Assembly: GCA_000824785.1 (NCBI GenBank)
Contig: CCNB01000034.1
Location: forward strand, 172,779 to 236,778
Direction of reading: 5' to 3'
Length of the DNA stretch: 64,000 nucleotides
From: Mesorhizobium plurifarium
GTDB taxonomy: Bacteria; Pseudomonadota; Alphaproteobacteria; Rhizobiales; Rhizobiaceae
Shown piece by piece: positions 59,812 through 64,000 of this stretch. A program made the position numbers and the translations under genes. The notes under the pieces are model-generated. The model ran no database searches and was not told the origin of the DNA. It was given only the letters and a program-made list of their open reading frames with translations. Each line of letters starts with the position of its first letter. Position 1 is the first letter of the stretch.

Positions 59812-60050
59812 GCGCGATGCGCAGCATCGTCGCTAACCGCGAGACGCCCGATGATGGCGCTTAGGCGCGACGCGTAGCGTCGTCGCCCTTCCTCTAAGCC
59901 GCCGATGCATTGGTCCACGGTTGCGCGACGATGCTTCGCATCGCGCGTCTGTCACCAACGCCTCGCGGTTGAGCGATGACGCTGCGCATCGCGCTTTCGG
60001 AACAATGTCAACGTGGGTGAGTGAAGCGACGATGCTTCGCATCGCGCTTA
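59811..60050. repeat. Cluster of five short palindromic repeats
   Basis: Five related copies of a unit like GCGACGATGCTTCGCATCGC lie in 240 bases: about 59811-59834, 59865-59886, 59923-59947, 59972-59995 and 60023-60050. The first two are in reverse orientation, the others forward. Each can fold into a hairpin. Copies differ at a few bases and spacers have unequal lengths. They fill the whole gap between the convergent AraC and MarR genes. Confidence 0.75.
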
Positions 60051-60521
60051 CGCTTCATCCAGCTCCGCGTCGTCGTCCATCAGTACCAGATCTTCGTTCG
60101 ACAGGTTCGCCTCGATGCGGGCGAGCAGCTTGAACAGCGCCTTCTGGTCCTTCTTGTCGAGGCCCTTCAACGCCTGCTTCTCGGTCTTCTTGACCGACTT
60201 CTCGATGGCGCGGATGGTTTCGCGGCCGGATTCGGTAAGGAAGATATGGGCCTGGCGGGCATCGGCGTTGGAGGCGCGCTTTTCGAGGAAACCCTGGGCC
60301 TGCAGCCGGTTTATGGTCTTGGTGATGGTGGGCGGGCGCACACCGAGCCGGCCGGCGAGGTTGCCGGGAGTCTGACCGTCCTCGCGGTCGAGCGCCAGCA
60401 TGATCTGGTCCTGGCCGGCATAAAAACCATGCGCCAGAAGCCGCGCGGCGAGCGCCGTGCGCGCCAATCTCGCCGCCGAATGCAGCCGGCTCATTGTCGC
60501 TGTCTTGTCCGCCTTGGCCAT
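60048..60521 (-). CDS. MarR-family transcriptional regulator
   Basis: A 157-residue winged-helix regulator. The core is MLALDREDGQTPGNLAGRLG, then VRPPTITKTINRLQAQGFLEKRASNADARQAHIFLTESG, which contains the recognition helix and the DxRxxxxxLT-type wing. The C-terminus is acidic (EDLVLMDDDAELDEA). The ATG at 60521 follows AGAGGGAAC; a longer frame to 60722 is less likely. It may control its own promoter or the divergent CobW-type gene 399 bases away. Effector unknown. Confidence 0.9.
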   Translation of the reverse strand: MAKADKTATMSRLHSAARLARTALAARLLAHGFYAGQDQIMLALDREDGQTPGNLAGRLGVRPPTITKTINRLQAQGFLEKRASNADARQAHIFLTESGRETIRAIEKSVKKTEKQALKGLDKKDQKALFKLLARIEANLSNEDLVLMDDDAELDEA

Positions 60522-60920
60522 GGTCGTTCCCTCTTCGGCCGAACCGGCGCGGCCAGCATAGAGGCCGTCCGACGGTTGGCAAATGACGATCTCTAAGAAA
60601 CCGGCTTGCGGAACGCTTTGCCGGCAAGCATTGCGGTGCCCGCGGAGGTGATGCCAGATGTTTATTTCAGTTAGATGACAAACGACTTTTGAACCGACGA
60701 GATTCACAGCGGAGGCCGGCAATGCCCCCTGGCCACTCTCGTGGCCCCTCCGTTCTGCCTGCCTCGGCCGCCGCCAATCCGTCCCTCGGCGCCCGCCGGT
60801 CAGGAGCTCCGCCTGGCCTATCGGTTTGGCGCGTGCAAAAGCGTGGCACCCATCCTATATGAGGCCGACAATCCCAGATTTTCGAGGCCAAGATTTTCGA
60901 GGCAAACTTCGAGGCAAACC
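60522..60920. other. Intergenic region between MarR and CobW-type genes
   Basis: This 399-base divergent region holds no supported gene. The frame upstream of the CobW start is open but lacks family similarity. At 60876-60915 there is a short repeat, AGATTTTCGAGGC at 60876-60888 and 60891-60903 and a related CTTCGAGGCAAAC at 60908; the last supplies the GAGG ribosome site. I see no clear zinc-repressor box. Confidence 0.5.
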
Positions 60921-61973
60921 ATGAGCGATGCACAGACGCAAATCCCCGTAACCGTTCTCACCGGCTATCTCGGCGCGGGCAAGACGACGCTGCTCAACCG
61001 CATCCTGTCGGAGAACCACGGCAAGCGTTACGCCGTCATCGTCAACGAGTTCGGCGAGATCGGTATCGATAACGACCTGATCGTGGAATCCGACGAGGAA
61101 ATCTACGAGATGAACAATGGCTGCGTGTGCTGCACGGTGCGCGGCGACCTGATCCGCGTCGTCGAGGGCCTGATGCGCCGGCCCGGCCGCTTCGACGCCA
61201 TCGTCGTCGAGACCACGGGCCTCGCCGATCCGGTGCCGGTGGCGCAGACCTTCTTCATGGACGATGACGTGCGCACCAAGACCAAGCTCGACGCTGTGGT
61301 GGCGCTGGTCGACGCCAAGCACCTGCCGCTGCGCCTCAAGGATTCCAAGGAAGCCGAGGACCAGATCGCCTTCGCCGACGTGGTGGTGCTGAACAAGACC
61401 GACCTCGTCACGCCGGAAGAGCTCGAAAAGGTCGAAGCGACGGTCCGCGCCATCAATCCGGCGGCCAGGATCCATCGCACGCAGCGGTCCGGCGTGGCGC
61501 TGAGCGAAGTGCTCGACCGCGGCGCCTTCGACCTGTCGCGGGCGCTGGAGAACGATCCGCACTTCCTCGAGGCGCATGACCACGATCACGACCACGAATG
61601 CGGCCCGGATTGCGATCACGACCACCATCATCACGACGGTCACGATCACCATCACCATGTTTCCGACATTCATGACGTGACGGTGAAGTCGGTGTCGCTG
61701 CGTGGCGGCGAGATGGATCCGAAGAAGTTCTTCCCCTGGATCGAAAAGGTCACCCAGATGGAAGGGCCGAACATCCTGCGGCTGAAAGGCATCATCGCGC
61801 TCAAGGGCGACGAGGACCGCTATGTATTGCAGGGCGTGCACATGATCCTCGAGGGCGACCACCAGCGCGCCTGGAAGGACGGCGAAAAGCACGAGAGCCG
61901 GCTGGTCTTCATCGGCCGCGATCTCGACGCCGAGCGGCTCAGGAAGAGTTTTGAGGCCTGCCAGGCGGCCTAA
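60921..61973 (+). CDS. COG0523-family GTPase (CobW/ZigA-type metal chaperone)
   Basis: A 350-residue G3E GTPase that hands over metal, often zinc. Walker A is GYLGAGKTT (15-23), the metal-binding motif GCVCCT has C68, C70 and C71, Walker B is VVETTGLADP and the guanine-specificity motif is NKTD (158-161). A histidine-rich stretch at 219-246 (HDHDHDHE, DHDHHHH, HDHHHH) can bind several metal ions. The C-terminal CobW_C domain follows. The ATG at 60921 has GAGG seven bases before it. The WD40 gene further downstream is a frequent partner in related bacteria; a toxin-antitoxin pair now lies between them. Confidence 0.93.
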   Translation: MSDAQTQIPVTVLTGYLGAGKTTLLNRILSENHGKRYAVIVNEFGEIGIDNDLIVESDEEIYEMNNGCVCCTVRGDLIRVVEGLMRRPGRFDAIVVETTGLADPVPVAQTFFMDDDVRTKTKLDAVVALVDAKHLPLRLKDSKEAEDQIAFADVVVLNKTDLVTPEELEKVEATVRAINPAARIHRTQRSGVALSEVLDRGAFDLSRALENDPHFLEAHDHDHDHECGPDCDHDHHHHDGHDHHHHVSDIHDVTVKSVSLRGGEMDPKKFFPWIEKVTQMEGPNILRLKGIIALKGDEDRYVLQGVHMILEGDHQRAWKDGEKHESRLVFIGRDLDAERLRKSFEACQAA

Positions 61974-62007
61974 ACGCCAAATTGTTTATCCCATAGGATT
62001 GATTGCG

Positions 62008-62040
62008 GCTTCATGTACACATATCATGTGTACATGAAGC
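62008..62040. promoter_or_regulatory. Palindromic operator of the toxin-antitoxin pair
   Basis: Perfect 15-base arms, GCTTCATGTACACAT (62008-62022) and its complement (62026-62040), flank three bases. It lies 15 bases before the antitoxin start, next to the likely promoter, where an RHH-type antitoxin such as TacA binds to repress its own operon. Confidence 0.75.
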
Positions 62041-62054
62041 CTGGGAGACACCCT

Positions 62055-62333
62055 ATGTCGCGGCCCTCCGACCAGAAGACTGAGCGCTATCAAATTCGCA
62101 TTGCGCCCGCGCAGAAGGCGATGATCGCGCGCGCCGCTGCACTCTCGCATCAGGACGTTGCCGACTTCATCCTCAACAAGGTCGTTCCCGAGGCGCAGGC
62201 TGTGATCGAAGCCGCGGAGGTCACAAAAGTATCCGACCGGAATTTCACACGCATACTCGACCTGCTGGAGAATCCGCCGAGACCCAATGCAAAACTGCGA
62301 GCGGCGATCGCGGCCTTACCGGAAACACTGTGA
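62055..62333 (+). CDS. DUF1778 (TacA-like) antitoxin
   Basis: A 92-residue protein with an N-terminal ribbon-helix-helix: ERYQIRIAPAQKAMIARAAALSHQDVADFILN. It is a DUF1778 family antitoxin that binds DNA through the RHH fold and wraps its C-terminal part around an acetyltransferase toxin. The ATG at 62055 has GGGAG before it; an upstream ATG at 62013 lies inside the palindrome and is unlikely. Its stop overlaps the toxin start (GTGA). Confidence 0.88.
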   Translation: MSRPSDQKTERYQIRIAPAQKAMIARAAALSHQDVADFILNKVVPEAQAVIEAAEVTKVSDRNFTRILDLLENPPRPNAKLRAAIAALPETL

Positions 62334-62857
62334 CACTGCCGTCCTGGCACGAGCAGCCGATTGCGAAACAGCACGATCGGGCCTCGTTCGACTGCGGCGA
62401 CGCACAGATGAATGACTTTTTGCGGCGGTTCGCGCGACAGAGCCACGAACAAAATGCCGCCAAGACCTTCTGTGCGATCGACAACGCGAATACCGAGCGG
62501 ATTCTCGGCTTTTATACAATCGCGCCGTCTGCAGTCGCTCACAAAACCGTGCCCGCGGCCATGACGAGGGGTTTGGCGCGGCACGAAGTTTCCGGTTTCA
62601 AGCTTGCCCGTCTCGCGACGGATCGCCGCGTTGCAGGGCAAGGGCTTGGCGGTCAGTTGCTTGCCGCCGCCGCGCTTCGCTGCTTGCGCCTCGCTGGCGA
62701 AGGCGGCGGCGTCCTGCTCATTATTGACGCCAAGAGTGAGCGGGCAGCAGGGTGGTACACCAGCTACGGTGCCGAGCCTCTTCAAGGCCAACCTTTGACA
62801 CTGGTGATGCCGCTTGCGACTTTTGCGACGGAGTTGCGGGCAAAGGGGCTGCTTTGA
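62330..62857 (+). CDS. GNAT-family toxin (TacT-like)
   Basis: A 175-residue acetyltransferase. FDCGDAQMNDFLRRFARQSHEQNAAKTF is typical of the TacT group and RLATDRRVAGQGLGGQLL contains the acetyl-CoA loop R-x-x-G-x-G. The near-invariant Tyr late in the protein, GWYTSYGAEPL, is the probable general acid. TacT-type toxins block translation by acetylating the amino group of charged aminoacyl-tRNA. Start is the GTG at 62330, overlapping the antitoxin stop. The pair sits between the CobW-type and WD40 genes. Confidence 0.9.
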   Translation: MTLPSWHEQPIAKQHDRASFDCGDAQMNDFLRRFARQSHEQNAAKTFCAIDNANTERILGFYTIAPSAVAHKTVPAAMTRGLARHEVSGFKLARLATDRRVAGQGLGGQLLAAAALRCLRLAGEGGGVLLIIDAKSERAAGWYTSYGAEPLQGQPLTLVMPLATFATELRAKGLL

Positions 62858-62967
62858 TGCCTTCCCACCCTGTCTTTGAGGGACTGCTGCCGGTTCCTAT
62901 GGTTGCCGATGCGGGAAACGTCGAGTAATCCGCCAGATAAATCCAAATCTCGCTCACGCAGGAAGCC

Positions 62968-63942
62968 ATGCCCACAGTCGCCCCACTTGATCTCGAAGGC
63001 CATTGCGTCGCCGCCGTCTTCCTCAACGACGTGCCGCATTTCGCTTTGGCCGACGGCGCGATCCACCGGCTCGACAATGGGCAGAAAACGATACAGGCCA
63101 ATGACGGCCTGCTTGCCGCCTTCCATGACGCGGCCAACGACCGGCTGATCACGGGTGGCGAGGACGGCAAGGTGTTTGCTGTCAAGGCCGGCGGCGAGGT
63201 GAGCGAACTTGCCAGCGCCGGCAGAAAGTGGGTGACCAGCGTCACTGCCGGGCCGCAGGGCGCGATCGCCTATGCCTCCGGCAAGACCGCGTTCGTGCGT
63301 TTCGCCGACGGCAGGATCAAGGAATTTGCCCATCCGCGTTCTGTGGAGGGGCTGGCCTTCTCGCCCAAGGGCATGCGTTTCGGCGTCGCCCGCTACAATG
63401 GCGCGACGCTGCATTTCCCGGCCGCCGAGGGCAAGCCGGTGGAGCTCGAATGGGCTGGCGCCCATACCGGGATCACCTTTTCGCCGGACGGCGCCTTCCT
63501 CGTCACCACCATGCAGGAGAACGCGCTGCATGGCTGGAAGCTCGCCGACGGCAAGCACATGCGCATGTCGGGCTATCCCGGCAAGGTGAAAAGCCTGTCC
63601 TGGAGCGTGAAGGGTAAATGGCTGGCAAGCTCCGGCGCGCCGGCGGCGATCGTCTGGCCGTTCGCCAGCAAGGATGGGCCGATGGGCAAGGCGCCGCTGG
63701 AGCTCGGCACGCGCGGCAACACGATGGTGACCTGCGTCGCCTGCCATCCGAGCCAGGACGTCACGGCCATCGGATATGAGGACGGCATGGTGATCGCGGC
63801 GCGCTTCGCCGACGCCAAGGAAGTGCTGCTGCGCCGCCCCGGCAAAGGCGCCATCACGTCGATGACGTGGGACAAGGAAGAGCGCCGCATCGTGTTCGGA
63901 AGCACCGCCGGCGATTGCGGCGTCATCGATATTACAGCATAG
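62968..63942 (+). CDS. WD40-repeat protein
   Basis: A 324-residue beta-propeller protein with about seven blades. Repeats are weak but visible as periodic GEDGKVFAV, SVEGLAFSPKGMRFGVARYNG, GITFSPDGAFLVTTMQENALHGWKL and SLSWSVKGKWLASSGAPAAIVW. No signal peptide is seen, so it is cytoplasmic. Orthologues are often next to COG0523 GTPases in alphaproteobacteria, from which a role in metal homeostasis is inferred. The ATG at 62968 follows AGGAAG. The gene is complete in the window. Confidence 0.85.
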   Translation: MPTVAPLDLEGHCVAAVFLNDVPHFALADGAIHRLDNGQKTIQANDGLLAAFHDAANDRLITGGEDGKVFAVKAGGEVSELASAGRKWVTSVTAGPQGAIAYASGKTAFVRFADGRIKEFAHPRSVEGLAFSPKGMRFGVARYNGATLHFPAAEGKPVELEWAGAHTGITFSPDGAFLVTTMQENALHGWKLADGKHMRMSGYPGKVKSLSWSVKGKWLASSGAPAAIVWPFASKDGPMGKAPLELGTRGNTMVTCVACHPSQDVTAIGYEDGMVIAARFADAKEVLLRRPGKGAITSMTWDKEERRIVFGSTAGDCGVIDITA

Positions 63943-64000
63943 GCGGTAGGGATTAGGCAGTAAGGGCTTAGGAGACGGCACCTACTGCCTACTGCCTACT
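63943..64000. repeat. Short-unit repeats at the right edge
   Basis: TAGGGATTAGGCAGTAAGGG is followed after 14 bases by CTACTGCCTACTGCCTACT, inverted relatives of the TAGGCAGTA unit that can pair as a hairpin. The element continues beyond the window. It resembles the repeat at 27693-27763 in style, not in sequence. Confidence 0.6.

Noticed and set aside
59811..60050. CRISPR array
   Set aside because: Units vary, are in both orientations and have unequal spacers; no cas gene is near.

Overview
The window is GC-rich chromosomal DNA from an alphaproteobacterium of the order Hyphomicrobiales, most likely Mesorhizobium or a close relative. The evidence is a class II EPSP synthase that closely resembles the Agrobacterium CP4 enzyme, the order FYDLN-acid protein / aroA-cmk-rpsA, an aa3 oxidase subunit IV of the alphaproteobacterial type, CTTGGA/CTATAT-type promoters, and short intergenic palindromes of the kind common in rhizobia. 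I see no phage, plasmid, integrase, insertion-sequence transposase or CRISPR array. The first gene enters from the left edge and is partial.

Layout. (1) 1-594: 3' part of a sulfotransferase. (2) 773-13381, minus strand: a twelve-gene catabolic operon. It holds a ribose-type ABC importer, a histidinol-dehydrogenase paralogue, a LacI regulator, an unrecognised 204-residue protein, a metallo-beta-lactamase-fold enzyme, two dehydrogenases, a PdxA2-type enzyme and a DUF1537 four-carbon acid-sugar kinase. Perfect GAGAACGTTCTC palindromes stand before the importer ATPase gene (twice) and before the binding-protein gene (once), so they are probably the operators of the LacI protein. (3) 13859-19993: PEBP protein, basic H1-like protein, tRNA-Ala(GGC), FYDLN-acid protein, then aroA, cmk and rpsA with a strong terminator. 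(4) 20074-28784: an amino-acid or guanidino-compound cluster, with a ThDP decarboxylase (2-ketoarginine decarboxylase-like), a TetR regulator and a dimethylargininase-family hydrolase diverging from a polar amino-acid ABC importer and an Ldh/DpkA-type reductase. (5) 29137-32880: DoxX, NDUFA9-like protein, cytochrome P450, FMN reductase. (6) 33121-39359: gyrB, then the three-subunit proton-translocating transhydrogenase, oxidase subunit IV and a DUF3096 protein. (7) 39446-47706: FeeM-like N-acyltransferase, GGDEF-EAL protein, a fused indolepyruvate ferredoxin oxidoreductase, a lipoprotein and a CGNR regulator. (8) 47801-53639: an orphan LivH-like permease and a TakPQM-like TRAP transporter with an embedded zinc alcohol dehydrogenase. 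(9) 53887-58909: a PuuD-like hydrolase, an AprI-like secreted protein, a 2-hydroxyacid dehydrogenase with its LacI regulator, an EamA exporter and a DUF2000 protein. (10) 58951-64000: AraC and MarR regulators, a COG0523 (CobW-type) metal GTPase, a TacA/TacT-like toxin-antitoxin pair and a WD40-repeat protein.

Taken together this is a housekeeping core (aroA-cmk-rpsA, gyrB, pntAB) surrounded by uptake-plus-oxidation modules typical of a soil or rhizosphere heterotroph. The least explained system is the operon at 773-13381. Its enzymes fit import of a polyol or sugar acid, oxidation to a tetronate-like acid, phosphorylation, and oxidative decarboxylation to a triose phosphate, but the substrate cannot be read from the sequence and one gene has no recognised function.
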